Assembly (NCBI GenBank): GCA_027022775.1
Contig: JALVXO010000232.1
Coordinates: 1 to 7,553, forward strand
Direction of reading: 5' to 3'
DNA length: 7,553 bases
DNA from: Campylobacteraceae bacterium
GTDB taxonomy: Bacteria > Campylobacterota > Campylobacteria > Campylobacterales > Sulfurovaceae
Positions 1 to 6,609 of the stretch are shown here, in pieces. Under the pieces are notes generated by a model. That model did no database searches, was not told where the DNA came from, and saw only the letters and a list, made by a program, of their open reading frames with translations. A program made the translations under genes and the position numbers. Position 1 is the stretch's first letter, and each line of letters starts with the position of its first letter.

Positions 1-1552
1 TAGCCTTTTTTTGGCGTTTGGCAGCATCGCGGATCTCCTGCATCGTCTTATCCTTGAAGTTGATCTTTAGATCGTACTTCTCGGTAACGGCAAGCACCTT
101 TTGCTTAAAGGCAAGATCCCCGGATATGTCAAGGTTGTTGCCATACTTGGCAATGCTCATTTCAAGCATCTCTTTGATAGCAAGTTCGTTGCTGTCAATA
201 GTGATGCGTAACCGGTCGCCTTTGTCGATGATCTTTCCGTGATCGCCGATGCGATACACCACTAAGCCCTGCTTAGTGATCTGCGGATCCTTGGTAATGA
301 AGATCTTATGATCGGTTTTACCCAGGATCGCTTTTTCATCCGGTTCCAGTTTTACTTTGGTCTTACGCAACGCTGCCAAAGCTTTGCTGTCGCCCTCCAG
401 GGCTTTTTGGATCAAAAACTCTTTGTAAGAGATTTGATTGGTTCTTTTGTGGATCTCGTCTCGCTTGGCTTTATATGCCCTGGAGAGTTCTTGATACTCT
501 TTCTTTCTGTTGGCAAAAAGAGATCGGTAAATGTTCCGCTTCGCCTTGGGTGTCAAAAAGAGATCCCGTTTGGTTTCTCTAATAAGGCGTTCATACTTGG
601 ACTTGATCGCCTCTTTTGCTTGAGTGTTCTCCTGCTTCGCTTCGGATAGGAGCTGCTTCTTGGCGGCTCTTAGCTCATCGCTTCGCTTTTTATACTGCTC
701 CCATAGATCGTGCTTGGGCATCCCAAATTCCCGTTTGGGCTTGGCATCGATGCTCTTAAACTCCAAAGGTTTTCCAAACCGCTTCTCAAGCTGGACTTTG
801 GATAGGCTTCGATGGATACTGCTGCTTTTGACAAATAGCTTTCGGCTCTTGTGGGCAATGACCACACCGTTACCCCGTGGTTTGAGTTCCAGGTTTGCTT
901 CGGCAAGCACCTGTTGCAGATCCTCAAAGCCGGCTTTGTCGTCCTTGATGACCTTTTGCAGATCCTCAAGTACCTCCTCTTTGATCCAGGTGGAGAGGTT
1001 TTTTACGCCGCTGTGGATTTCGGCATCGTTGCTTTTGCTTTTGCCGGTGATCTGTCGGCGATTTTTGTCGATGTGGTTATCGTATTTGAGATGGTACCGC
1101 TCCTCGATCTCCTCGGCGGCTTTTTGCAGCTTCAAGATACTTTTGATCGGATCGATCCGGTTGTGGGTCTTGGGGCAAATTCTGCTTACAGCGATATGGA
1201 TATGGAAATTGTTGGTATTGTCGTGCGCTACGCTGAAGCGGTAGTGCTCTTCCATCCCTATCGATCTAAGCAGATCCTCTTCGATTTGGCGCAATACCTC
1301 GGCAGAGGACACCTTCTCATCCTCTTGAAACGAAACGATCAAGTGCATATTTTTATCGCTCTTGGTACGCTGATTGAGCTTGTTGTGCTGCTCGATAAAG
1401 CGGATATTTTGCTCGATGCTCTCAAACGGGCAGTTGGTCATGTGCATATAGTTGTCAGCCACTTTCTCTCCTTCGTGTTCTTTGTCTCGTATATAGTCCG
1501 CCAGTCCGCCGAAGCTGCCGGTACCTTTGGATGGCACCATCTTGACGATCAT
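1..1552 (-). CDS. traI: TraI-family (MOB-P) conjugative relaxase, 3' end cut by window
   Basis: Nicks oriT and attaches covalently to the transferred strand through an active-site tyrosine. The frame is open for 517 codons from the ATG at 1552 to the window edge, so the C-terminus is missing. The N-terminus reads like RP4 TraI: candidate catalytic Tyr20 in GGLADYIRD, a MTNC motif at residues 38-41, HLIVSF with Ser74 (motif II), and the metal-binding motif III HDNTNNFHIHI with His110, Asp111, His117 and His119. A middle segment (about residues 245-275, RKLFVKSSSIHRSLSKV) resembles the region after the nuclease domain in TraI proteins. A charged, Lys/Glu-rich, probably coiled-coil stretch follows (about 295-400). 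Residues about 429-505 fit the LPD7 domain often found behind such relaxases (VVYRIGDHGKIIDKGDRLRI, then a KYGNNLDISG pattern). The start overlaps the traJ stop as ATGA, with GGAG 8 bases upstream. Family call is secure; the downstream length is unknown. Confidence 0.93.
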   Translation of the reverse strand, partial: MIVKMVPSKGTGSFGGLADYIRDKEHEGEKVADNYMHMTNCPFESIEQNIRFIEQHNKLNQRTKSDKNMHLIVSFQEDEKVSSAEVLRQIEEDLLRSIGMEEHYRFSVAHDNTNNFHIHIAVSRICPKTHNRIDPIKSILKLQKAAEEIEERYHLKYDNHIDKNRRQITGKSKSNDAEIHSGVKNLSTWIKEEVLEDLQKVIKDDKAGFEDLQQVLAEANLELKPRGNGVVIAHKSRKLFVKSSSIHRSLSKVQLEKRFGKPLEFKSIDAKPKREFGMPKHDLWEQYKKRSDELRAAKKQLLSEAKQENTQAKEAIKSKYERLIRETKRDLFLTPKAKRNIYRSLFANRKKEYQELSRAYKAKRDEIHKRTNQISYKEFLIQKALEGDSKALAALRKTKVKLEPDEKAILGKTDHKIFITKDPQITKQGLVVYRIGDHGKIIDKGDRLRITIDSNELAIKEMLEMSIAKYGNNLDISGDLAFKQKVLAVTEKYDLKINFKDKTMQEIRDAAKRQKKA

Positions 1553-1914
1553 AAAAGCCGCTCCGCAATGGCAAGCAGCCGGGCTTGTTGCGCCTCGATC
1601 TTTTCAACGATCCGCTGCACATCTTCGTAGCCGTACTTTCCAAGCTTCGCTTGCGCTTTGTACTCTTCATTTTTGGTCAGCCATAGCTTATAAAGCCCTC
1701 CCAGCCGCCCCAGGTCGGCACGGGCTTTGATCAGCTCGTCCAAGGCGTGCTGATCCACCACGGAGGTCAAGGGGTACGCCAAAGCAAGATCCCGAAGATA
1801 ACTTGCCGCACTCACCCCGCAACTCTTCGCGCGATTTTGCAAAAGAGCTTTTTCAGACGCGTCCACACGGACTTTGATCTGTAGGTCTCTTTTACGCTTT
1901 TCCGATCTGCTCAT
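1549..1914 (-). CDS. traJ: TraJ-like relaxosome accessory DNA-binding protein
   Basis: 121 residues. In RP4, TraJ binds the oriT inverted repeat and recruits TraI to the nick site; the same job is inferred here. The N-terminal part (about residues 10-50) has the basic beta-strand plus two-helix pattern of ribbon-helix-helix proteins (LQIKVRVDASEKALLQNRAK, then a SAASYLRDLAL helix). The diagnostic family stretch is LGRLGGLYKLWLT at about residues 68-80, nearly the same as in RP4 TraJ. A helical C-terminus with KIEAQQARLL follows, also as in TraJ. The start codon overlaps the parA stop (ATGA, 1914-1911) and the stop overlaps the traI start (ATGA, 1552-1549), which suggests translational coupling. 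The Shine-Dalgarno (AAGG) is weak, in keeping with coupling. In RP4 the oriT lies directly upstream of traJ; here there is no room for it because parA abuts. Confidence 0.88.
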   Translation of the reverse strand: MSRSEKRKRDLQIKVRVDASEKALLQNRAKSCGVSAASYLRDLALAYPLTSVVDQHALDELIKARADLGRLGGLYKLWLTKNEEYKAQAKLGKYGYEDVQRIVEKIEAQQARLLAIAERLL

Positions 1915-2672
1915 GCGGCATTGACCTTCGCTTTGGATTCGATCACGGCAAATGCCGGCTTGAGGATTTTTTCGACATAAACTTCACTCTCATCAAAGAT
2001 CTGCAAAAGTGTAGAATAAAAAGCTATCTCATCATTATTGTCCGCATCAAAAGCTTTATCAAGTGCCTTTTCAAAAGTTCCTTTACTTTCACTATCAAAG
2101 GCAATTTCATAGATACTCTTTTTGTTGTTTCTTGAGAGATCCACCACATCCGATTCGGTGAGTACGATATATTCTTCATCAGGAAATGTCTTAAAAAAAT
2201 CTCCATACTGGAATTGCAAACGCTTAGGGTTACGGACACGGGAAAGAGCGAAGATCACCGGCACATCAAAGCCCTTGATCATCTCATAAGTCTTTTCGGC
2301 GTTTTTAAGATCTTGGTATCCTCCGCTCATCGGAATGATAAAGAGATCGATCTTGCGGTAAAGCCGTGTCTTTTTCAATCCCTCAATGATGATCGTGGTG
2401 GTTTTGTTACCTCCGACATCGATCACGATGTTTTTATCCTTGGGTACCAGGATCGTATCTTTCAATACTTCATCGACATCCGTACCGTCTCCGATCTCCA
2501 CCTGGGATGATTTGATTTTTGAATTGCTGAATGTTTCACTATCCTTGTTCTCATCGTCAAACTCAATAAGCTGCACTTCTTGCTTTTTTGCCAGGAATGA
2601 AGCTGCTGCCACTTGAAATGCCACGGTGCTTTTAGATGCACCTCCTTTTGTGTTTACTACTGCGATTGTCAT
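1911..2672 (-). CDS. parA: ParA/VirC1-type deviant Walker A ATPase
   Basis: 253 residues. A ParA/MinD-superfamily ATPase. The deviant Walker A box is KGGASKST at residues 9-16, with signature Lys9 and Lys14. Position 13 is Ser where Gly is usual. Walker A' is LIEFDDE (35-41), in place of the usual D-x-DPQ. Walker B is NIVIDVGG with Asp85. FIIPMSGGYQDLKNAEKTYE (111-130) matches the helix region of the family. No ParB or parS is seen. The gene sits between an unknown 80-residue gene and traJ, with ATGA overlaps on both sides, so the context is relaxosome rather than classical partition. VirC1 of Agrobacterium, a ParA relative, is known to help place the relaxosome at the transfer channel; a similar job here is inference. 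Partition of a replicating form is the alternative. Shine-Dalgarno AAGGAG lies 8 bases upstream. Confidence 0.85.
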   Translation of the reverse strand: MTIAVVNTKGGASKSTVAFQVAAASFLAKKQEVQLIEFDDENKDSETFSNSKIKSSQVEIGDGTDVDEVLKDTILVPKDKNIVIDVGGNKTTTIIIEGLKKTRLYRKIDLFIIPMSGGYQDLKNAEKTYEMIKGFDVPVIFALSRVRNPKRLQFQYGDFFKTFPDEEYIVLTESDVVDLSRNNKKSIYEIAFDSESKGTFEKALDKAFDADNNDEIAFYSTLLQIFDESEVYVEKILKPAFAVIESKAKVNAA

Positions 2673-2911
2673 TGTTTTTTCTCCTTGTTTATTTCTTCTC
2701 TGATCTCTCTTAGTGCTGCTTTGTATTTCTCTGCCCTTACCGTAGTATTCTCCAGTTCATCTAATACATCCGATAAGAAATTGATACAAAGTTTTAAGTA
2801 TTCATAGTCATCGCCCAATGTAATCTTGTATAAAGGATCACTCTTTGGATCAATTGAATTTGGATCTCCAAACAAATCATAATTTTTGAAAATATCTCTT
2901 ATTTTTTGCAT
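2669..2911 (-). CDS. hypothetical 80-residue protein between trbL and parA
   Basis: I do not recognise this protein. It is soluble and charged, with no signal peptide or membrane segment. The N-terminal half has DLFGDPNSIDPKSDPLYKI, and the C-terminal half (about residues 45-80) is predicted helical or coiled coil, ending in a Lys/Glu-rich tail. The stop overlaps the parA start (ATGA, 2672-2669). The start lies 2 bases after the trbL stop, and its Shine-Dalgarno (AAAGGAG) is inside the trbL coding end. This tight coupling to parA suggests a partner or regulator of that ATPase, perhaps replacing ParB, but that is inference from position only. Confidence 0.7.
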   Translation of the reverse strand: MQKIRDIFKNYDLFGDPNSIDPKSDPLYKITLGDDYEYLKLCINFLSDVLDELENTTVRAEKYKAALREIREEINKEKKQ

Positions 2912-2913
2912 TG

Positions 2914-4212
2914 TTACGCTCCTTTGATCTCACCGGTGCTACTGCTGCCGGAATCGCTTTTTAAGAGGCTGGTATCAAAGCCATTACGATCTTTGGTCGA
3001 TGCTGAGGATCCGCTGCCTTCTGATTTCGATTTGCTGCTGCCACCTGTTGCCAAGTTAACGGCACCTTTGGCTGCGGCAAAGCCGGCTTTGGCAACCCCG
3101 CCGGCTGCCTTGGAAGTGCCAATACCGGAGAGCTGCCCTGTCTTTTCATTGGTTTTCCCAAAGGCTCCTTTGACTGCTCCTGTAGCTGCACCGCCCATAG
3201 CTCCGGCAAGTCCTGCACCGGCAGCTCTACCAATGTTCGCCATTCTGCTACCGCCTTCACCGGCTGCCGCTGCTGCTTTGGCTGCTGCGTATCCTCCGCC
3301 GGCTGCACCTTTTGCCAACCCCGATGCGGCTCCGACGGTGGCTTGCTGGACGGTAGCGGCTGAACGCTGCATATAGCCGGTCATTACTGAAGAACTTGAG
3401 CCACCATGACCGTTAAATACTCCATCCACATATCCTTCAATCCCTTCGGCGATCTCTTTAGAGACGATGACCGCAAAAAGGACAAAAACAAGGTCTTTTA
3501 TTTTCATGTCGTCATTGACATTGAAGTAATCGGACAAGATGCTAATAAGCAACCCGATAACAAGCAAAAAGAACATATATTTTGCCCCGTATCTAAAAAT
3601 ACTCACTAACGAATTGATACCATACTGGCGTGTATGTGAAAAGACAGAAACGCCAAACCAAATGGAACTGGCATAGACGCTAATAAGCGCAAATACATAG
3701 TTTTTAACAGCTTGACCCACCAATATAAAAAAAACACCGGCTGTTACTAATATAATTGCCGTTATCATAATCGCTTCACCGGGTTTTAATATGCTTAACT
3801 TATCCCAAATTTTGCCAATGATGTTGAAGATTTTTACAATAAAATTGTCCAAGTTGATTCCACTTCCTATTTGATTACTTATCCATGTATAACCACGTAA
3901 AATATCCATCAGGTAGTAGGTGGACTCGATCAAGAAGGCGAAAAATCCAAAGACCAATACTAAGCGTATCAAGTCTGCCAAAACGCTTCCCATCTCAAAA
4001 TCACCACGCAAAAATTTGAATCCGAAGACCATTACCATTTCGATCACGGCAAGAATCCCCCAAAGTGAATAGGCAACATCTTTCATGCCGTCATACCAAT
4101 CTTCTATTTCAAATTTCATAGAGTCCATCAGCCATTTAGCCGATGGAGTATCAGGTGTAGCCGCATATGAAACGATAGTGAGCAAAACAAATATCATAAA
4201 ATATTTACGCAT
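2914..4212 (-). CDS. trbL: TrbL/VirB6-family inner-membrane channel protein
   Basis: 432 residues. The polytopic inner-membrane part of the P-type type IV secretion system that passes the transferred DNA. A signal-like segment is at residues 1-18 (MRKYFMIFVLLTIVSYA). Membrane segments lie near 46-68, 82-105, 149-169, 172-192, 213-231 and 239-257. From about 270 to the end the protein is a long Gly/Ala/Ser-rich soluble tail (many GAA, AAK and GSS runs), typical of TrbL C-termini. That tail makes the local DNA GC-rich and creates a long spurious open frame on the other strand (2906-3376). The gene order trbJ, lipoprotein, trbL is that of RP4. It begins 8 bases after the lipoprotein stop with AGGA 6 bases upstream, and is followed at 2 bases by the 80-residue gene. 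Confidence 0.9.
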   Translation of the reverse strand: MRKYFMIFVLLTIVSYAATPDTPSAKWLMDSMKFEIEDWYDGMKDVAYSLWGILAVIEMVMVFGFKFLRGDFEMGSVLADLIRLVLVFGFFAFLIESTYYLMDILRGYTWISNQIGSGINLDNFIVKIFNIIGKIWDKLSILKPGEAIMITAIILVTAGVFFILVGQAVKNYVFALISVYASSIWFGVSVFSHTRQYGINSLVSIFRYGAKYMFFLLVIGLLISILSDYFNVNDDMKIKDLVFVLFAVIVSKEIAEGIEGYVDGVFNGHGGSSSSVMTGYMQRSAATVQQATVGAASGLAKGAAGGGYAAAKAAAAAGEGGSRMANIGRAAGAGLAGAMGGAATGAVKGAFGKTNEKTGQLSGIGTSKAAGGVAKAGFAAAKGAVNLATGGSSKSKSEGSGSSASTKDRNGFDTSLLKSDSGSSSTGEIKGA

Positions 4213-4220
4213 GACGGGTC

Positions 4221-4397
4221 CTAAAATGTCGGCATATTGCCATTATTTGTCTCTTCGGGGATAGGTTCCCAACTACCTAAACTGCTCTCTTGTTTTTTCT
4301 CAATTTTTTTGGTTTGTGAATTGTTTTTACTATCACTGCATCCACTTAAACCAATACTCAAAGCCAAAATCAAGCATGTATAAAATATTTTTCTCAT
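4221..4397 (-). CDS. trbK: small lipoprotein, TrbK-like (possible entry exclusion)
   Basis: 58 residues with the start chosen at 4397. An open frame continues upstream to 4502, but the 4397 start directly precedes a perfect lipoprotein signal, has GAGG 6 bases upstream, and avoids overlap with trbJ. Signal peptide MRKIFYTCLILALSIGLSGC carries the lipobox LSGC with lipidated Cys20. The next residue is Ser, not Asp, so there is no inner-membrane retention signal of the E. coli type. The mature part is only 39 residues, Lys/Glu/Ser-rich and probably disordered. RP4 trbK, at exactly this place between trbJ and trbL, encodes the small lipoprotein that blocks entry of a second related plasmid. Sequence alone does not prove TrbK; position and lipobox are the evidence. 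Confidence 0.75.
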   Translation of the reverse strand: MRKIFYTCLILALSIGLSGCSDSKNNSQTKKIEKKQESSLGSWEPIPEETNNGNMPTF

Positions 4398-4413
4398 CTC
4401 AAACCTCGTTTCA

Positions 4414-5214
4414 CTAAAATCCGGGCAATTCTTGCCCACTTTCTTCAATTGGGTCGGAATGCATTGCCGAAATTTGTGCTTGCCGTGCAGCTTCCTGGTC
4501 ATTTTGATGGGCGATCCACTCAGCTTGCAGGTTTGCTTGTGTCATAATCGTTTTTTGGAGTTTCTTCATTTGGGTTGTCTGATGCAGTGCGATTTGGTTT
4601 GCTGCCTGGACTGCCGATAGTTGTCCGACTGCACTTTGTGATTGCTGCTGCAATGCTGCCATTACCGCTTCATCGCTTTGAAGATCCTGCTCCTGGAGTT
4701 TCAAAGACTTCAAGGCACCCTGTACGGTATCCTTGGTGCTTTGATACATATTTTTGTACTCATTGGTAAAGTTGAGATTCCCGCCTTGAGCCTGCTGGAG
4801 ATACTGATCAAAGCCCTTGAAAGTGTTACGGAACTTTTGATCAAAGTTTGCAGCCGTATAGCTTACGCTTTGACCAAACTCAACGGCTCTTTTGAGCTGG
4901 AGTACAGAGTTTTGAAACTGTCTCCATTGAGCTTCCGGCAGCTGCCCGATGTTTTGTAACATCATTTTGTATGATTGAAACTGATTTACATACTGCTGGA
5001 TCTGCTGCTGATACTGCATCACTTGAGTAGCGTACTGTTGCAGCTGCTTACTGTAAGAGATCGCACGATCTCCGATGTCTGCCGCCCATTGTAAATCTTG
5101 TGTAACTTCCAATGCACCACCGAAGCCACCAACGCTTCCAGCATTTGCCGAAGTTGTGAAAAGCATTGCTGCCGCAGCTGCCGAAATTCCAAGTTTTTTG
5201 ATTGTAGTTTTCAT
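4414..5214 (-). CDS. trbJ: TrbJ/VirB5-like pilus-associated protein
   Basis: 266 residues with the start chosen at 5214. The open frame extends to 5334, but the 5214 ATG has AAGGAGT 6 bases upstream and begins a clean Sec signal peptide (MKTTIKKLGISAAAAAMLFTTSANA, cut after Ala-Asn-Ala, about residue 25). The upstream extension would also overlap the previous gene. The mature protein starts with a Gly-rich stretch and the ALEVTQDLQWAADI segment typical of TrbJ, followed by very Gln-rich amphipathic helices (about residues 50-85 and 165-240), fitting the coiled-coil form of TrbJ/VirB5 minor pilins. It would be periplasmic and act at the pilus tip or base. It is followed after 16 bases by the lipoprotein and then trbL, the RP4 order. 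Confidence 0.88.
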   Translation of the reverse strand: MKTTIKKLGISAAAAAMLFTTSANAGSVGGFGGALEVTQDLQWAADIGDRAISYSKQLQQYATQVMQYQQQIQQYVNQFQSYKMMLQNIGQLPEAQWRQFQNSVLQLKRAVEFGQSVSYTAANFDQKFRNTFKGFDQYLQQAQGGNLNFTNEYKNMYQSTKDTVQGALKSLKLQEQDLQSDEAVMAALQQQSQSAVGQLSAVQAANQIALHQTTQMKKLQKTIMTQANLQAEWIAHQNDQEAARQAQISAMHSDPIEESGQELPGF

Positions 5215-5242
5215 CGTTTTACTCCTTATTGTTTGATGAATG

Positions 5243-5521
5243 TTAAAGATCCATAATCGGATCAAGACTTGTAGTTGTTTGATAAACTCTTGCCAGTTTG
5301 CTATCTGCCCGATGCAGAGCAATCCTAAGAGCATCCTCTTTGTTGGATGGTTGATACTGGTTCATAAGATAATTCACCAATCGGCTTGCATAGGCATCAA
5401 GTACCTGATCAAACTCGATCATCTCATCCATCTTGCTTTTTGATACTGCCAAGATCGATGCTGCTGCATCTTTATCACCACAACACCAGCCTACAAACTG
5501 TTTTGCTGTGATTTGTTTCAT
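5243..5521 (-). CDS. hypothetical 92-residue protein coupled to the replisome organizer
   Basis: I do not recognise this protein. It is mainly helical and soluble, without signal or membrane segments. Two Cys stand side by side near the N-terminus (GWCCGDKDAA, residues 11-20). The middle reads SKMDEMIEFDQVLDAYASRLVNYLM, and the C-terminal half EDALRIALHRADSKLARVYQ. The start overlaps the stop of the replication gene (ATGA, 5521-5518), and a full Shine-Dalgarno AAGGAGG lies within that gene's end, so it should be well translated. 28 bases separate its stop from the trbJ start. By position it could be a replication partner, such as a helicase-loading adaptor, or a first transfer gene; neither is shown by the sequence. 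Confidence 0.72.
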   Translation of the reverse strand: MKQITAKQFVGWCCGDKDAAASILAVSKSKMDEMIEFDQVLDAYASRLVNYLMNQYQPSNKEDALRIALHRADSKLARVYQTTTSLDPIMDL

Positions 5522-6354
5522 ACTGCCTCCTTATATTTTTGTTGGATCCATTGGTAAATATCCCTTTTGGCATAGTTGTAATCATCCGTACCATCATCAA
5601 AAAAGAGATGAAGATTACTACCTGTATCCACTACACGAATAATTGTTTTTTCTCCTAATTTCATTCCGGCTAATTGCGTATAGTCGTAGCTATTGATCCT
5701 TTTTTCATACTCCTCCTTTTGGTGTTTTTCAAGATAGGCACTTCTCCACGCCTGATAAGTCTTTTGGGCATCTTCATTACCCTCACGAAATTTCTTACGC
5801 ATCATTGCTTTGTATGCCGGTGGGTTCTTGGCAGATGAGCGGTAGCAGTATTCATCTAACCATTGCTCAAAAAGAGGATCGCTTTCTGTCTCTGTCTCTG
5901 TGTCTGTCTCTAACTCTATCTCTGTCGTTACAGTTTCGTTACTGCTTGTTACAAGCGCGTTACAATGTAACGATTTAACCTCTTTTTTCTTTCTGTGCTT
6001 TCTCACTCTCGCTGCTGATTCAGACTCACTTCCTGTAAGCTCTCTAACTTGAGGAATGTCATATGTTTGAGGATCAAGCTCTTGGAGTAGATTCATACTT
6101 TGCATATAAATCAAAGTTGCTTCTACATTTTTATCATCTTCATCCATTTTAAGAGCAAGTTCCAAAGCAAGGGTATTTTCTATTCCCTCATAGATCAAAA
6201 CTCCATCAGACTTAACAGTAAGTAGCATTAGTTTTAGCAGAATTACCGTATAGGTATCGCCACCGGCAATGCGTCTAAGTTTTTTAATCCTTGGATCTGC
6301 AAAAAAATCCTGTTTTAGCTTGAGCCAGTAATAGCGTTTACATTTAGCTGCCAT
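5518..6354 (-). CDS. phage-type replisome organizer (replication initiator)
   Basis: 278 residues. The N-terminal part (about residues 5-95, KRYYWLKLKQDFFADPRIKK, then GGDTYTVILLKLMLL) matches the phage replisome organizer N-terminal domain. These proteins bind the origin and bring in helicase loading; the family is best known from Firmicutes phages. Next comes GSESESAARVRKHRKKKE (108-125), a basic stretch also usual in the family. Residues 128-160 form a linker with alternating CN, VT, SN and VT pairs, followed by an acidic Glu/Thr tract. The DNA under the first part carries phased iterons (separate entry). The C-terminal half is charged and helical, with a WLDEYC motif near 165-170 and an unassigned end. 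Start at 6354 is preceded by AGGGG. The upstream HTH gene ends 9 bases before it. An unusual partner for RP4-like transfer genes. Confidence 0.85.
   Translation of the reverse strand: MAAKCKRYYWLKLKQDFFADPRIKKLRRIAGGDTYTVILLKLMLLTVKSDGVLIYEGIENTLALELALKMDEDDKNVEATLIYMQSMNLLQELDPQTYDIPQVRELTGSESESAARVRKHRKKKEVKSLHCNALVTSSNETVTTEIELETDTETETESDPLFEQWLDEYCYRSSAKNPPAYKAMMRKKFREGNEDAQKTYQAWRSAYLEKHQKEEYEKRINSYDYTQLAGMKLGEKTIIRVVDTGSNLHLFFDDGTDDYNYAKRDIYQWIQQKYKEAV
5885..5926. repeat. degenerate TCTGTC hexamer repeat, 7 units
   Basis: Seven consecutive 6-base units: TCTGTC, TCTGTC, TCTGTG, TCTGTC, TCTAAC, TCTATC, TCTGTC. On the coding strand they give the Glu-Thr/Glu-Ile acidic linker of the replisome organizer. 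The unit is a multiple of three, so gain or loss would change linker length without frameshift. It directly joins the iteron cluster. Confidence 0.8.
5927..5972. other. candidate replication origin: phased GTTAC iterons inside the initiator gene
   Basis: GTTAC occurs at 5927, 5938, 5948 and 5959 (plus strand), that is at 11, 10 and 11-base steps, about one helical turn each. The last copy forms a perfect palindrome CGTTACAATGTAACG (5958-5972) with an inverted copy. The steps are not multiples of three, so the copies fall in two reading phases (coding Val-Thr, Ser-Asn, Val-Thr, Cys-Asn). The repeat is therefore held at the DNA level, not as a protein repeat. A pyrimidine-rich, AT-rich stretch (about 5973-6003) lies beside it and could be the melting region. 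Origins inside initiator genes are known from lambda O and SPP1 gene 38. Confidence 0.65.
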
Positions 6355-6363
6355 TCCTAACCC

Positions 6364-6582
6364 CTAATTCTCATCCGCTAATATACGGGCAAGATCAGGA
6401 ATAGGGAAAAGTACCCGTCGCCGCTCTTTTTTTGCTACTCGTGCAAGGTCGCTACCCTTTTTTAGCTGCCGATCCAAAGTTGGAATGGATAGCCCCAGCA
6501 ATGTGCAAACCTCTTTTTTACCCACATAAAGCCTACCCGGATACATTTCCATTATCATTTCTTTAGCTTCCTGATAAGTCAT
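6364..6582 (-). CDS. small winged-HTH protein, excisionase/AlpA-like
   Basis: 72 residues. Residues about 18-66 fit the MerR-like helix-turn-helix fold of the excisionase/AlpA group: a start strand LYV, the HTH GKKEVCTLLGLSIPTLDRQL (21-40), then the wing with a basic turn KKERRRVLFP and a closing helix IPDLARIL. Such proteins bend DNA and act as recombination directionality factors or as activators of an early operon. It is the first gene of the leftward operon, with AAAGGAG 6 bases before the ATG, and lies opposite the CI-like repressor, the place of cro or xis genes in phages and ICEs. Excision factor, or activator/Cro-like regulator: the sequence does not decide. Confidence 0.78.
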   Translation of the reverse strand: MTYQEAKEMIMEMYPGRLYVGKKEVCTLLGLSIPTLDRQLKKGSDLARVAKKERRRVLFPIPDLARILADEN

Positions 6583-6609
6583 AAGTACTCCTTTGTATTC
6601 ATTTTGAGT

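Noticed and set aside
624..1244. Plus-strand open frame (206 codons)
   Set aside because: Antisense shadow of the relaxase; composition rich in Ser, Leu and Arg without motifs.
851..1630. Long plus-strand open frame (259 codons)
   Set aside because: It lies antisense to the relaxase and the end of traJ, whose minus-strand frames show clear family motifs; it has no recognisable protein features.
2906..3376. Plus-strand open frame rich in Ala and Pro
   Set aside because: Mirror of the Gly/Ala-rich TrbL tail; GC-rich repetitive codons remove stops on the other strand.
4398..4502. N-terminal extension of the lipoprotein frame
   Set aside because: It would overlap trbJ, and the lipoprotein signal with its own ribosome binding site starts at 4397.
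4685..4691. ATCCTGC in trbJ as an oriT nick site
   Set aside because: Only a partial match (GATCCTGC is not the IncP core with preceding pyrimidine), it lies in the middle of a coding gene, and no inverted repeat is beside it.
5215..5334. N-terminal extension of trbJ
   Set aside because: It overlaps the 92-residue gene and would bury the signal peptide; AAGGAGT precedes the 5214 start.
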